64,000 nt of DNA from Methanomicrobiales archaeon (GTDB lineage Archaea; Halobacteriota; Methanomicrobia; Methanomicrobiales; JACTUA01). The position numbers and the translations under genes are program-made. The notes under the pieces are model-generated. The model was not told the DNA's origin, did no database searches, and was given only the letters and a program-made list of their open reading frames with translations. Below are positions 1 to 9,856 of this stretch, in pieces (position 1 is the first letter of the stretch; every line of letters starts with the position of its first letter). The stretch lies in assembly GCA_030019205.1 (NCBI GenBank), contig JASEFH010000001.1:1-64000 (forward strand). The letters run 5' to 3'.

Positions 1-26
1 GCGCCTCCCCGAACGGACGAGAGGGA

Positions 27-326
27 TCAGAGGCGATCGAGCGCCTCCCTTCCCGTCATGCCGCCCCGGATCCCGCGCCGCTCCGCCGAGGGGTTGGCAT
101 CCCGGACGATCCCCTCCAGCAGATCCTCGATCGACGAGATCGCGGGACCGGTCGCAGGTCCCACCCGTGCCGCCGGATACCCGAACTTCTCCAGAGCCAT
201 CACGTCGAATGCACCGCACCCGACCATGCCAGCATCGGTGATCACGAAGACCAGGTTGGCCGGGCCGAGGGGTATCACGTAGCCCGCCCCGCTCTTTCCC
301 TTCAGGGGAACAAGTATCTGACACAT
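27..326 (-). CDS. DUF1805 (YunC-like) protein
   Basis: A 99-residue protein of the DUF1805/YunC family, whose function is not established. The family pattern is visible: a glycine-rich first strand, then ITDAGMVGCGAFDV, then an EKFG-aA segment, and a C-terminal GIRGGMTGREAL that matches the usual family ending. I took the ATG at 326, because a T-rich stretch at about 352-360 sits at TATA distance for a leaderless message. A TTG at 353 would add nine residues. It lies 79 bp downstream of thrS on the same strand and may be read from the thrS transcript. The family assignment comes from recalled motif patterns, not a search. Confidence 0.75.
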   Translation of the reverse strand: MCQILVPLKGKSGAGYVIPLGPANLVFVITDAGMVGCGAFDVMALEKFGYPAARVGPATGPAISSIEDLLEGIVRDANPSAERRGIRGGMTGREALDRL

Positions 327-405
327 GTTCGCCGGTTGGATGCGGCTCGCCAAAAAAGATTCTCTTGGGAGGGGGGACCGGGCCGGAGGGGGGAACCGGA
401 TACCC

Positions 406-2238
406 TTAGATGAACCGCGGCTTCTGTGAGAGTCTCACGGGCGTGTAGAGGGGGCGGTATGGCATGCCCTCTGTCTCTTTTTTGACCGTGGCGATGAGGT
501 CCTGAACGCTCATCTCCGTCTTGTAGGGCTTCTGGGGGTCCGAGAGCCTCCGCACGGTGACGGTCAGGGTTCCGCGTTCCGCCTCGCGATCGCCGATCAC
601 TGCCACGTAGGGGACCCAGTCCATGCCGGCCATACGCACCTTGCGGTTCACGCTCTCCTCACGGTCGTCCATGTCGGTGCGTATGCACGCCCTGTTCAGT
701 TCCTGCGCGTACTCCTCCACGACCGGCTTGTGCCGGTCGGCGATCGGTATCAGCCGCACCTGGGTGGGGGACAGCCAGGTTGGGACCATCGGAACCTTCC
801 GGGCAGAAGTGTTCTCCAGGAGTGCGCAGATCACCCGCTCGATGCTGCCGGTGGGGGAGCAGTGCAGGATGGGGGGATGGATCTCGGTACCGTCCTGATA
901 ATATTTGATATCGAAGCGGTGCGAGCTCTCCACATCGATCTGGACCGTCGGGTTCTCGATGGGGCGCCCCTGGGCGTCGATCGCGGCGAGATCGATCTTC
1001 GCCACCCAGTAGTGCACCCGCTCGGACAGGATCTCAAGGAGGATGGGTTCGCCGATATCGCGGGCGACCTTCCGGATCCAGTCGCCGTGCTGCTCGAAGA
1101 AGTCCCGCGTGCATCGGAACGCGCTCACGTAGGGGATCTCGAGATCCCTTCCGGTCCGGTATCCGATGTGGAGCTGCTCCTCGAAACTCTGGAGCGCCTG
1201 ATCCATGTCACGGCAGAGGGTATGCATGTCGGGCATCGTGAACGCCCGCAGCCGCTTCAACCCGATCACCTCGCCCCGCTGCTCATGGCGGAAGGAGTAG
1301 GTGGAGAGCTCGTACATCTTCAGGGGCAGCGAATTCGGGGAAATGTACATCCCGTGCATGATGGAGAACATCCCGAAGCAGGCGGCAAACCGCAGCATCA
1401 TGTCCCGCGTTCCGCTCTTGAAGCGGTACTGCCGTTCGCCGAACTTCGCCGCATGCTCGCAGATTGCCTTCTCCCCCAGGTCGTACATCACCGGCGTCTC
1501 CACCGGCATCGCACCGTAGGGGAGAAGGATGGTGAGCACATAGTCGGCGAGCAGATCCCGCATCAGCTTTCCCCTCGGCATCCAGCGGAGGTGACCCACG
1601 TCGCTCACCTGCTCGTAGTCCACGAGCTCCTTGCTCCGCATCAGATCCACGTGGATGGGCTCCCCGCCGGGGGAGACGGGCAGACCCAGCTCCTTCTTCA
1701 GCAGACTGCCGAAGGGGGTGTCATCGACGTACTTCCCCGGGTCGTGCAGCTTCCCATCTGGGGTGAGGACGAAGAACTCGTGCAGGACCTTCGACTTCTC
1801 CTGCAGGCGGGTCTCGCCCCCGGGGAGAATGGTTCTCGAGAGCTCCGAGAGGGGATGACCCTTGCAGGAGAGCCGGAACGCCTTGTACCACCCGAACGGC
1901 GCTCGCTTCACCGTAATGCCGTCCAGGGATCGGAGCCGCTCCTCCAGGGCACGAAGGGTCGCCACGGCAGTCTCCGCAGGGGCGAGTTCGCTGCTCAGAT
2001 GCGCGTAGGGATACAGCATGATGCTCTTCGCGTTCACCCGCTGTGCCGAGGCGGCGATCTCGTCTGCCGCCTGGCGGATGACATCGTCCAGATCCTGGGT
2101 ATCCGACTCCTCCACGGCGCAGAAGACAACAAGCGCCTCTTCTAGCGCATCCTTCAGTACGGCACCGGATTCAGCCACCGGTGTCTCTTTCTGGGCCTCG
2201 TATTCGATATAATCGGAATGTATCAGAAGAAGCCGCAT
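406..2238 (-). CDS. thrS: threonyl-tRNA synthetase, archaeal type
   Basis: A cytosolic class II synthetase of 610 residues that charges tRNA-Thr with threonine. It begins [15 protein letters not shown], the start of the archaea-specific N-terminal editing domain (D-aminoacyl-tRNA deacylase fold, roughly residues 1-140), which removes mischarged serine. The catalytic core follows, with the class II motif 2 region [18 protein letters not shown] near the middle. The last 120 or so residues ([15 protein letters not shown] onward) are the anticodon-binding domain. A GAGGT Shine-Dalgarno lies 7 nt before the ATG. A TATA-like ATTAATAAAC at 2282-2291 gives thrS its own promoter besides read-through from dcd, 48 bp upstream. 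The length is normal for euryarchaeal ThrRS. Confidence 0.97.
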   Translation of the reverse strand: MRLLLIHSDYIEYEAQKETPVAESGAVLKDALEEALVVFCAVEESDTQDLDDVIRQAADEIAASAQRVNAKSIMLYPYAHLSSELAPAETAVATLRALEERLRSLDGITVKRAPFGWYKAFRLSCKGHPLSELSRTILPGGETRLQEKSKVLHEFFVLTPDGKLHDPGKYVDDTPFGSLLKKELGLPVSPGGEPIHVDLMRSKELVDYEQVSDVGHLRWMPRGKLMRDLLADYVLTILLPYGAMPVETPVMYDLGEKAICEHAAKFGERQYRFKSGTRDMMLRFAACFGMFSIMHGMYISPNSLPLKMYELSTYSFRHEQRGEVIGLKRLRAFTMPDMHTLCRDMDQALQSFEEQLHIGYRTGRDLEIPYVSAFRCTRDFFEQHGDWIRKVARDIGEPILLEILSERVHYWVAKIDLAAIDAQGRPIENPTVQIDVESSHRFDIKYYQDGTEIHPPILHCSPTGSIERVICALLENTSARKVPMVPTWLSPTQVRLIPIADRHKPVVEEYAQELNRACIRTDMDDREESVNRKVRMAGMDWVPYVAVIGDREAERGTLTVTVRRLSDPQKPYKTEMSVQDLIATVKKETEGMPYRPLYTPVRLSQKPRFI

Positions 2239-2281
2239 GGTAGTGACCTCGAAGTACTCCGGTAAAGTATTGGAGAGAGGG

Positions 2282-2291
2282 GTTTATTAAT
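2282..2291 (-). promoter_or_regulatory. TATA box of thrS
   Basis: ATTAATAAAC read on the minus strand, 44-53 nt before the thrS ATG and overlapping the dcd stop codon. This spacing predicts a 15-20 nt leader carrying the GAGGT ribosome site. The call rests on sequence pattern only. Confidence 0.5.
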
Positions 2292-2850
2292 GCAAACAGT
2301 CTCTCGGGTTCTCGTGGTAGCGGGAGAGCGTCGCCTGGCGCTGGTCCCGGTACTTCGCATCCTCCTTCAGGTTGTAAGGCCGTTCGGCGCGCTCCGTCGT
2401 GTAGAATACGAGCTGACCGATCGGCATCCCCGCGTACACCCGCACGGGGCGCTGGTTGACATTGCACATCTCGAGCGTAATCGTGCCGCGAAAGCCGGCG
2501 TCGATCCAGCCCCCCGTCTGATGCAGTTCAATGCCGAGCCGGGCGATACTGCTCTTGCCCTCGATGCTCGCCACGATGTTGTCCGGGAGTCCGATCGTCT
2601 CCAGCGTCTCTGCCAGCACGAACAGACCCGGCGGGATATCGATCGAAGGGGCGTGCATCTGCCGGACGCCGCAGACGACGGTTTCCCGGTCATAGGGATC
2701 GATAACCGCATCCCCCCGCTCGTACCAGACGAAGTGATCCCCGAGGCGGATATCCAGGGAGTTGGGCTGCACGTACTTCGCGTCGAAGGGCTCCACGCGG
2801 ATATGCCCCCTGCGGATTCGATCAACGATCTGCCAGTCGACAAGGATCAT
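2287..2850 (-). CDS. dcd: dCTP deaminase
   Basis: A 187-residue deaminase of the dUTPase/Dcd fold that converts dCTP to dUTP for thymidylate synthesis. The diagnostic segment [20 protein letters not shown] is followed by [12 protein letters not shown], containing the substrate-binding and catalytic glutamate region of the family. Some archaeal members also hydrolyse dUTP to dUMP (bifunctional Dcd-Dut); I cannot tell from the sequence which form this is. The start ATG lies 5 bp after the stop of the upstream methyltransferase gene, so it belongs to the same operon. Confidence 0.95.
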   Translation of the reverse strand: MILVDWQIVDRIRRGHIRVEPFDAKYVQPNSLDIRLGDHFVWYERGDAVIDPYDRETVVCGVRQMHAPSIDIPPGLFVLAETLETIGLPDNIVASIEGKSSIARLGIELHQTGGWIDAGFRGTITLEMCNVNQRPVRVYAGMPIGQLVFYTTERAERPYNLKEDAKYRDQRQATLSRYHENPRDCLH

Positions 2851-2855
2851 CCGGA

Positions 2856-3572
2856 TCAGATCTCGGTCTTTCTGGTCTTACCCTTATTGATATGCCACTC
2901 GGCGCGGCGGAGAATCCCGTGCAGGGTGCTCACCTCGCGGGTGGTGAGTTTCGTTCGGGCCAGGATCCTGCGAGCCATGAGCATGGTGTTCTCCCGTTTG
3001 AAGGCGGGATGCTCGATCCGATTCAGAAACTGGTCGATATGGCTGTAGAGGTGGTCCATCTCAAGCCGGCTCGCAACCGGATAGGCGCCGCGGGGAAGAT
3101 TGGCCAGTTCGTAGCAGACGATGGCAACGGCATGGGAGAGGTTCAGGATCGGGTACGCCTCCGATGCGGGAATGGTGCAGATGAGATCGGACATCGCCAC
3201 CTCGTCGTTGTTGAGGCCCCAGTTCTCCCGCCCGAAAAGGATGGCGACTCTTCCCCCGATCTCCTCCAGGATCTCCCGTAGTTCCCGCGGGCTGTAGTAG
3301 GGCATGCGCATGGAGGTGCATACGGATCGGCTCACCTCGCCCGTCGTCGCGACCATGATGTCAGAGTTCTCGTACACCTCCCCGAACGTGGCGATTCGGG
3401 CGTTCTCAAGAACGTCTCTCGCATGGGATGCACAGGCTCGTGCCATGCCCCCGAGGGGGCAGGGGTTGACGAGGACCAGGTGCTCGAAGCCGAAGTTCTT
3501 CATGGCGCGCGCGGCGAACCCCACGTTCCCTTCGTTCAGGGGCTCCACCAGCACGATCTCGACGTCGGCCAT
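2856..3572 (-). CDS. SPOUT RNA 2'-O-methyltransferase (TrmJ/TrmH-like)
   Basis: A 238-residue SPOUT-class methyltransferase, most like TrmJ, which 2'-O-methylates tRNA position 32 in archaea and bacteria. The N-terminus reads [19 protein letters not shown], the family's first motif (residues 5-23). The knot region carries [15 protein letters not shown] and later [15 protein letters not shown], the SAM-binding motifs 2 and 3. The C-terminal 80 residues are helical and basic, typical of the TrmJ extension. I chose the ATG at 3572; longer readings in this frame run back into the gene upstream. It starts 11 bp after the GGGP synthase stop. The precise RNA target is inferred. Confidence 0.88.
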   Translation of the reverse strand: MADVEIVLVEPLNEGNVGFAARAMKNFGFEHLVLVNPCPLGGMARACASHARDVLENARIATFGEVYENSDIMVATTGEVSRSVCTSMRMPYYSPRELREILEEIGGRVAILFGRENWGLNNDEVAMSDLICTIPASEAYPILNLSHAVAIVCYELANLPRGAYPVASRLEMDHLYSHIDQFLNRIEHPAFKRENTMLMARRILARTKLTTREVSTLHGILRRAEWHINKGKTRKTEI

Positions 3573-3583
3573 ATCCCGGGGCT

Positions 3584-4279
3584 CTACTGGACGGCCCTGA
3601 CCGTCGCCTTCAGGATCTCGGCACCGTGCGTGTAGACCGCGTTGCCGATCACGATGGTGTCCGCGTACTTCGCCATCTCGGCAGCCCGCTCGGCGGAGTC
3701 GATCCCGCCTCCATAGTAGAGAACCGCGTCGCCCCCCAGGCAGTCGGAGATCGCCTTCACCATGGCGGGATCCCCGTACATGCCGCTGTATTCCACGTAA
3801 ACGATGGGAAACCGGAAGTAGCGTTCGGCGATGAGCGCGAATGCGGCCGCTTCGCGGGGAGAGAGGCTGCAGGTGGATGCGGTCACTCTTCCCACCGCCG
3901 AGTTCGGGTTGAGAACGATGTACGCCTCCGGAATCACCCTGCTCCAGTCCACGGCGTGGTTCATCACCCAGTCCCGGTGCTTCCCGACCACCCACTGCGT
4001 ATCCGTGCTGTTCAGGACACTGGGCACGAAGAGCAGGTCGACGCCGTCGAATCGCGCCCCCTGGGGATCCGCCGGCTCGACGACCAGCGGTATCTGGTAG
4101 GCCTTCACCTGTTCGAGGAGGTTCGCCAGATTCTCCCGCGTGACGTTCAGGGTGCCGGAGAGCATCAGTGCATCGGTGCCGCTGGTGATCACCGCCTCGA
4201 GCTTCTGCGGGGGCAGCGTCTTTTCGGGATCCAGCTTGGTCACGTGGACCCAGTTCTTCCATCTCGGGAGCATCCGCAT
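3584..4279 (-). CDS. geranylgeranylglyceryl-phosphate synthase
   Basis: A 231-residue TIM-barrel prenyltransferase (PcrB/GGGPS family). It joins geranylgeranyl diphosphate to sn-glycerol-1-phosphate, the first ether-bond step of archaeal membrane lipid synthesis. Motifs seen: HVTKLDPEK near the N-terminus, VYVEYSGMYGDP before the last strands, and LYYGGGID, the phosphate-binding loop, followed by IVIGNAVY. The start is two bases from the topA stop, so the two genes are almost certainly cotranscribed. The gene is a clear archaeal marker. Confidence 0.95.
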   Translation of the reverse strand: MRMLPRWKNWVHVTKLDPEKTLPPQKLEAVITSGTDALMLSGTLNVTRENLANLLEQVKAYQIPLVVEPADPQGARFDGVDLLFVPSVLNSTDTQWVVGKHRDWVMNHAVDWSRVIPEAYIVLNPNSAVGRVTASTCSLSPREAAAFALIAERYFRFPIVYVEYSGMYGDPAMVKAISDCLGGDAVLYYGGGIDSAERAAEMAKYADTIVIGNAVYTHGAEILKATVRAVQ

Positions 4280-4280
4280 C

Positions 4281-7130
4281 TCACCGTGTAGCCGCCTGCC
4301 CGGCCGGACCGGCCGGTTCGGTGCGACTCGATCTCTTCAGCGCTAAGATGTACTCATTGAGTGCGTTAATAGGAATGCCGCTTTGGATCGAGACCTGCTC
4401 CGGATCGGCGCGGGCGAGGCCGTCGGGATCCACGATTCCCGCCCGGTACAGGGATTCCAGAGTCTTCTCCCCGATGCCGGGGATGCGCAGGAGGTCCTTT
4501 CGCCCCCGCTCCACCGCCGCCTGGCCGATCTTCTCGGGACTCCTCCTGCCCAGGAAGCTGCACACCTTCTCCACGTGCTTGTATACCGTATCCAGGCGGA
4601 TGCCGGTCCGGCTGCTTATGTAGACGGGATGCAGGGTGCAGAACTCTTCGGGATCGACGATCCCTGCCTTCTGGTACTTCTTCAGGCTGACCATGGGGAT
4701 GCCGCTGTCCCGCAGGATGCGCTCCCGGCAGAGCGCACGGGCATCGTTGAGCAGGGCACCTGCTTCGCTCTCGCTCATCCCGGCCTCCTGCAGGATTGCC
4801 GCACTTGTGGCCGAGAGGGCGCGGATATCGCAGATGTTTCTGATATAGAGCCGGTTCATCAGATCCGAGAGGCTCCGACCGCGGCGCGGTCGGATGTGCT
4901 TTCGCACGAAACTGCGGAGTTCGGAGCGGCGGCGCAGGAGGACGAGCACTTCTTTCGCCTCGGTGATGAGCGTGGCGGCCTCCACGAGTCCGATCTCGAG
5001 GATATCGGAGAGGCCTTCCGGAAGGCTCCCCGCGATCTCGGATGCGGTGTAGATATGGCGGCGATGCAGTTTCTCCAGCAGGGTCTGTGTCATGTGGGGC
5101 ATCATGAACAGCGCCTCGCGGCTGGAGCTGATGTGGGAGCAGAGGGGGCATCCGAACTCCCAGGGGCGTGCGCCCTTCCGGACGAGACGGATATGATGGA
5201 GGGCGTGCTCCGGGCAGATCGCGTCGCATCGGATCGCCTTGCCCCACTGGGAGCCCGGGAGGTTGATGTTGAAGCCGCAGTCGGGGTACCGGCTGCAGCC
5301 GATGAACTGGCTGGGGCCGCGCGGTGTGCAGATCCGCAGATCGCCGCCGCAGACCGGGCACCTGCCGAGAATCCGCTCCTGGTCGGTCTTCTCCATGATC
5401 TCGTCGCCGATCTCTCCTCCGTGCGACTCGAGCTCGTCGAACACCTGGTCGAGCATGCGGCGCGACTCCTCGACCACGTCGTTCCGATGGCGGCCGCGCT
5501 CACGGATCTGCTGCATGTGCTGCTCCAGGGTGCGGGTCATATCCGGTTTCGTGATGGTGTCCGCATGGTTCTCAAGGGTCTCGGTCACTGCCCGTCCCAC
5601 AGGCGTCGGTTTGAGGGGATTCCCCTCGACGTAGCGCCGTGAGAGGAGCTTACCGATCACCTCGTGGCGGGTGCTCTTGGTGCCGAGTCCGAGTTCCTCC
5701 ATCTGCTGGATCAGGCGGCTCTGCGAGTATCGGGAAGGGGGAAGGGTCTCCTTCTCCTCGAAGATGACGTTGCGGATGGGAAGCCGCTCGCCCCCGGCGA
5801 GCGCAGGGAGTATGTGCTCCTCCGCCCTGCTGTAGGGATAGATCCTGCGCCACCCCTCCTCGAGCAGCCGTGCACCGGTGGCGATGTAGGGCTCTCCTCC
5901 CGCCTTCAAGGAGCACTTCACGGTGCACCAGCGGGCATCCGGGGAGAGTGTCGCCAGGAAGCGGCGCACCACCAGTTCGTAGATGCGCCATCTCTCTTCG
6001 GAGAGCTGCTGACGGTTCGCGGCGCCCGTGGGATGAATGGGGGGATGGTCGGTCGACGACTTCTTGCCGCGGGTGGGTGCAGGGCGGAGGTGGGCGGAGA
6101 CCCACTCCGCCTCCGCACGAAAGTCCGAGCCCTGAAGTGTCTTCAGGATACCTCGAAGGTCGAGGGACGGAGGATATACAGTGTTGTCCGTACGGGGGTA
6201 CGAGATGAACCCGTTCATGTAGAGATCCTCGGCAATCGACATGGCGCGGTTTGCGGAGAATCCGATCCGACCGGCCGCGACGATAAAGGCGGTCGTATCG
6301 AAGGGGGCCGGGGGGCGGTCCGTCTTCTCGCCTTCGACGACCTCCGTGACCGTGAGAGGCTCGACGGTGGCATCGCGCGCGCGCACGGCAGCCTCCCTGT
6401 CAGCGAACCGGTTCACACGGTGCCGCGCCTCGAACGGCTGGCCCGCCTTCTCCGTCTCCAGGCGGAGCGTCCAGTACTTCTGCGGAACGAACTTTTCGAT
6501 CTCCCTCTCGCGGTCCACGATCATCGCCAGCGTGGGGCTCTGCACCCGCCCCACGGAGAGGATGTTCTTCCCGCCCCGCCGTGCGGCAATGCTGATGAAC
6601 CGCGTGAGGGATGCCCCCCATACCAGATCGATCACCTGCCGGGCTTCGCCGGCGGCGGCGAGGTCGAAATCAAGATCGGTCGTCTGTTCGAAGGCCCGTT
6701 TTATCTCCGTCGGGGTGATGGCGCTGAACCGGGCTCTGTCGATCCGCACATCGGGGTTCGCCGCGCGGATCAGTTCAAAGGCCTCCTTCCCGATCAGCTC
6801 GCCTTCCGTGTCGAAGTCAGTCGCGATGGTCACGCGATCCGAGCGCCGGGAGAGCTTCTGGATGAGGCTCACGATTCTCGTCTCGGTCGGCACCTTGATC
6901 GTCGGGGCATGGATGAGGCTCCTCGGTGTGTAGCGTTCGCTCCTCCAGTCCGCATACTCGGGGATGAAATCTACCTCCACCACGTGACCCTTCAGCCCGA
7001 CGACCACGGTTCTGTCGAAGGCGTAGGTGAATACGCCCCCTTCTTTCCGCGTGGCGACGGGGCGTCCATTTGCCAGGATATGGGCAATGCGCTGCGCTGA
7101 AATGTTCTTCTCGGTAATGATCAGGTGCAC
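4281..7130 (-). CDS. topA: DNA topoisomerase I, type IA
   Basis: A 949-residue type IA topoisomerase that relaxes negative supercoils by cutting one strand. The N-terminal TOPRIM domain shows TEKN at 6-9 and ATDFDTEGELIG at 103-114, the metal site. The active-site tyrosine is Tyr311 in ISYPRTDNTVYP. From about residue 590 there is a four-cysteine zinc ribbon (CPVCGGDL...GCSRYPDCGF), then a second cysteine-rich segment (CDAICPEH...FGCPLC). The last 300 residues carry repeated helix-hairpin-helix-like units (for example LLRIPGIGEKTLESLYRAG), so the protein is longer than a minimal archaeal TopA. It starts 3 bp after gatB. Confidence 0.95.
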   Translation of the reverse strand: MHLIITEKNISAQRIAHILANGRPVATRKEGGVFTYAFDRTVVVGLKGHVVEVDFIPEYADWRSERYTPRSLIHAPTIKVPTETRIVSLIQKLSRRSDRVTIATDFDTEGELIGKEAFELIRAANPDVRIDRARFSAITPTEIKRAFEQTTDLDFDLAAAGEARQVIDLVWGASLTRFISIAARRGGKNILSVGRVQSPTLAMIVDREREIEKFVPQKYWTLRLETEKAGQPFEARHRVNRFADREAAVRARDATVEPLTVTEVVEGEKTDRPPAPFDTTAFIVAAGRIGFSANRAMSIAEDLYMNGFISYPRTDNTVYPPSLDLRGILKTLQGSDFRAEAEWVSAHLRPAPTRGKKSSTDHPPIHPTGAANRQQLSEERWRIYELVVRRFLATLSPDARWCTVKCSLKAGGEPYIATGARLLEEGWRRIYPYSRAEEHILPALAGGERLPIRNVIFEEKETLPPSRYSQSRLIQQMEELGLGTKSTRHEVIGKLLSRRYVEGNPLKPTPVGRAVTETLENHADTITKPDMTRTLEQHMQQIRERGRHRNDVVEESRRMLDQVFDELESHGGEIGDEIMEKTDQERILGRCPVCGGDLRICTPRGPSQFIGCSRYPDCGFNINLPGSQWGKAIRCDAICPEHALHHIRLVRKGARPWEFGCPLCSHISSSREALFMMPHMTQTLLEKLHRRHIYTASEIAGSLPEGLSDILEIGLVEAATLITEAKEVLVLLRRRSELRSFVRKHIRPRRGRSLSDLMNRLYIRNICDIRALSATSAAILQEAGMSESEAGALLNDARALCRERILRDSGIPMVSLKKYQKAGIVDPEEFCTLHPVYISSRTGIRLDTVYKHVEKVCSFLGRRSPEKIGQAAVERGRKDLLRIPGIGEKTLESLYRAGIVDPDGLARADPEQVSIQSGIPINALNEYILALKRSSRTEPAGPAGQAATR

Positions 7131-7133
7131 TGT

Positions 7134-8558
7134 TCACTCCACCTCGCCCTGCTGCAGTGTGCCTTTCAGGAGCTCGCGGATCTCTTTCGGATCCGCCCGT
7201 CCTCGGGTCTTCTTCATGACCTGCCCTACCAGGTAGTTGAATGCCTCCTTCCTGCCGCCCCGGTAGTCCTTCACCGCCTGGGGATTCTCGCCGATCACAT
7301 CCCTCACCGCGTCCGCGAACGCGGAGCCGGCGGCTTTCGCCAACCCCTGCTGCTCCACGATCGCGGCAGGCGGCTCGATCTCCCGTCCCTGGAGCCCCTG
7401 ATCGAGCATGACGCGCAGCACCTCGACCCCGGCCCGATCCGTGATCGTCCCGCTCTTCAGGAGCATCAGGAGCTCGGCGAACCGTTCCGGCGGCAGGATG
7501 CCGATATCGATGCAGCGGTAGTTCAGTTCTCCGAGGAGTGTGTCCGCCACCCAGGTGGCCGCGAGGAGCGGATCCACGTGGGCGACCCGCTCGTAGAAGT
7601 CGGCAACGGAGAGTTCGCCCGTCAGTGTGCGGGCATGGTTGGCCGAGATGCCGTACTGCCGCATGCAGCGGGCTCTCCGGGCGGCCGGAAGCTCGGGGAG
7701 CACGATCCCATCCGCCCAGCCCCTCACGTGGAGCGGCAGGAGATCCGGTTCGGGGAAGTAGCGGTAGTCGTGCTCCATCTCTTTGCTCCGGGCGGATGCG
7801 GTGACGCCCCGACCCTCTTGGAAATGGCGAGTTTCGCGCTCTACCGTCTGCCCCCTCCGGATCAGGTTCTTCTGCCGCGTAATCTCGTAGGTGAGGGCCT
7901 TCTCCACGCCTTTGTACGAGGATATGTTTTTTACCTCCACACGCTCGTGCCCCTCCAGGGAGACGTTGGCGTCCACCCGCAGGGATCCCTCCCTGTCGGG
8001 ATCGAACACGCCCAGGTACTCGAGCGTCGCCCGCAGGACATTCAGGAATCGCCGGGCCTCCTTGGGAGAGCGGAGATCGGGTTCGGTGACGATCTCGATC
8101 AAGGGGACGCCGCTTCTGTTGTAGTCCACGAGCGAGTAGCGCGGGCGGTCGGCGGCACCGACGTGGACCAGGCGCCCCGGGTCCTCCTCCATGTGGACGC
8201 GGGTGATGCGGATGCTCTTCTCGGTGCCGTCCTCACCCTCGATCTCCAAGTGGCCTCTCACCGCGAGAGGTCTGTCGTACTGCGTGATCTGGAATCCCTT
8301 CGGGAGATCGGGGTAGAAGTAGTTCTTCCGGGCGAACTCCGACTCTTCCAGGACCTCGCACTCCAGCGCCTTCGCCACCCGCAGCGCATACTCGACCGCC
8401 CTTCTGTTGAGGAGAGGCAGGGCACCGGGGAGCCCCATGCAGATCGGGCAGACGTGGGTGTTGGGCTGATCGTCGCGGTAGTCTGTGGAGCAGCCGCAGA
8501 AGAGCTTGGTTGCCGTGTTCAGCTGGCAGTGCACCTCGAGCCCGATGATCACCTGCAT
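7134..8558 (-). CDS. gatB: Asp-tRNA(Asn)/Glu-tRNA(Gln) amidotransferase subunit B
   Basis: A 474-residue GatB, the kinase/transamidase subunit that activates the aspartyl (or glutamyl) group on mischarged tRNA. The N-terminal signature GLEVHCQL and the zinc-binding FCGCS...CPICMGLPG are intact, and the C-terminal YqeY-like tRNA-binding domain ends with GRADPKEIRELL. The ATG overlaps the end of gatA by 10 bp, indicating translational coupling. In archaea GatCAB normally makes Asn-tRNA while GatDE makes Gln-tRNA, so the Asn role is the more likely one. Confidence 0.96.
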   Translation of the reverse strand: MQVIIGLEVHCQLNTATKLFCGCSTDYRDDQPNTHVCPICMGLPGALPLLNRRAVEYALRVAKALECEVLEESEFARKNYFYPDLPKGFQITQYDRPLAVRGHLEIEGEDGTEKSIRITRVHMEEDPGRLVHVGAADRPRYSLVDYNRSGVPLIEIVTEPDLRSPKEARRFLNVLRATLEYLGVFDPDREGSLRVDANVSLEGHERVEVKNISSYKGVEKALTYEITRQKNLIRRGQTVERETRHFQEGRGVTASARSKEMEHDYRYFPEPDLLPLHVRGWADGIVLPELPAARRARCMRQYGISANHARTLTGELSVADFYERVAHVDPLLAATWVADTLLGELNYRCIDIGILPPERFAELLMLLKSGTITDRAGVEVLRVMLDQGLQGREIEPPAAIVEQQGLAKAAGSAFADAVRDVIGENPQAVKDYRGGRKEAFNYLVGQVMKKTRGRADPKEIRELLKGTLQQGEVE

Positions 8559-9856
8559 GGTCCCGCCTCCTGTTCGTACGCATAGGCCGCATCGATCACC
8601 CGTTCGTCCTCGAACGCCCTCCCCATCAGCTGCAGACCGACCGGCATCGCATCCACGCTCCCGCAGGGGACCGAGATTGCGGGAACGCCCGCCAGATTCG
8701 CAGGGACCGTGAGGATGTCCGAGAGGTACATGGAGAGCGGATCGGACTTCTCCCGGAGCTTCCAGGCGACCGTGGGCATGGTGGGGCCGGCGATCAGGTC
8801 CACCGAGTCGAAGAGGCGTGCAAAGTCAGCCTTTACGTTCTGGCGCGCCACCTGGGCTTTGCCGTAGTACCTGCCGTAGTAGCCCGACGAGAGTGCAAAC
8901 GTCCCCAGCATGATCCTCCTTCGCACCTCCTTCCCAAATCCTGCCCTCCGCACATCCTGGAAGGCGTCATGCCAGGCCCGCTTGTAATCGGATGGGAGGC
9001 CGTAGCGAACCCCATCGTACCGGGCGAGATTGGAGGATGCTTCGCTCATGCAGGTAACATAGTAGGCGGCGAGGGCATACTCCATGCTGGGCATCCGGCA
9101 TTCCGTCACCTCCGCCCCCAGAGACGCCAGGGTGTCGATCGCTTTCCTGACGGCATCTGCCACCCGGGGATCGACGCCGGGACCGAAGAACTCTGCGGGG
9201 ACGCCGATGCGGATCCCCCGAATGTCGCCGGACAGGCGATGGGTGTAGGGGGCGCAGACGGATGTCGAGTCCCAGGGATCATGGGCGGTGATGACCTCCA
9301 TCATGCGCGAGACGTCCTCCACCGTCCCTGCGAGCGGACCGATCTGCTCCAGGGAGTTTGCGTACGCCACCAGGCCGAAGCGGGAGACCCTGCCGTACGT
9401 CGGCTTCAGACCGACGATCCCGCAGAATGCGGCAGGGCAGCGGATGGAGCCCCCCGTATCGCTGCCGAGCGCCATCCGCACCATGCCGGCGGCAACCGCG
9501 GCGGCGCTTCCTCCGGAGGAACCCCCGGGGACCCGGGTGGTGTCGCGGGGATTCAGCGTGGGGCCAAAGGCGCTGTTCTCGGTGGTGGTGCCCATGCCGA
9601 ACTCGTCCATGTTCGTCTTGCCCACGATCGCGGCCCCGGCTGCCTCGAGGAGGGTGACCACGTGGGCATCGTAGGGAGGCGTGTAGCCTTTCAGAATTCT
9701 CGAGCCGCAGGTGGTCTCGAACGCACGCGTGGAGATGTTGTCCTTCACCGCGATCATGCACCCCGAGAGTCTCCCCTCGCCGCAGGGCACCCTATCCCGC
9801 CGGGAGATGAAGGCGTTGTAAGGATCCTCCGCATCGAATACAAGAGTCTCTGCCAT
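8549..9856 (-). CDS. gatA: Asp-tRNA(Asn)/Glu-tRNA(Gln) amidotransferase subunit A
   Basis: A 435-residue amidase-signature protein that releases ammonia from glutamine for GatB. The Ser-cisSer-Lys triad is visible: Lys38 in AVKDN, Ser113 in PGGSSGGS and Ser137 in SDTGGSIR. Their spacing (75 and 24 residues) matches known GatA. The ATG at 9856 overlaps the gatC stop by one base (TGATG); a GTG one codon upstream is the alternative. The protein is about 40 residues shorter at the N-terminus than many bacterial GatA proteins, as is usual in archaea. Confidence 0.96.
   Translation of the reverse strand: MAETLVFDAEDPYNAFISRRDRVPCGEGRLSGCMIAVKDNISTRAFETTCGSRILKGYTPPYDAHVVTLLEAAGAAIVGKTNMDEFGMGTTTENSAFGPTLNPRDTTRVPGGSSGGSAAAVAAGMVRMALGSDTGGSIRCPAAFCGIVGLKPTYGRVSRFGLVAYANSLEQIGPLAGTVEDVSRMMEVITAHDPWDSTSVCAPYTHRLSGDIRGIRIGVPAEFFGPGVDPRVADAVRKAIDTLASLGAEVTECRMPSMEYALAAYYVTCMSEASSNLARYDGVRYGLPSDYKRAWHDAFQDVRRAGFGKEVRRRIMLGTFALSSGYYGRYYGKAQVARQNVKADFARLFDSVDLIAGPTMPTVAWKLREKSDPLSMYLSDILTVPANLAGVPAISVPCGSVDAMPVGLQLMGRAFEDERVIDAAYAYEQEAGPCR

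Noticed and set aside
730-2145. Long open frame opposite thrS
   Set aside because: It is the antisense shadow of a confirmed gene in G+C-rich DNA, with no promoter or family match. The same applies to long frames opposite topA (4383-5642, 5664-7100), gatB (7125-8585), gatA (8969-10114), the NosD gene (22041-23759), the antiporter (24749-25633), the beta-propeller gene (31163-32599), treZ (40717-41757) and the second MscS (43609-44700).
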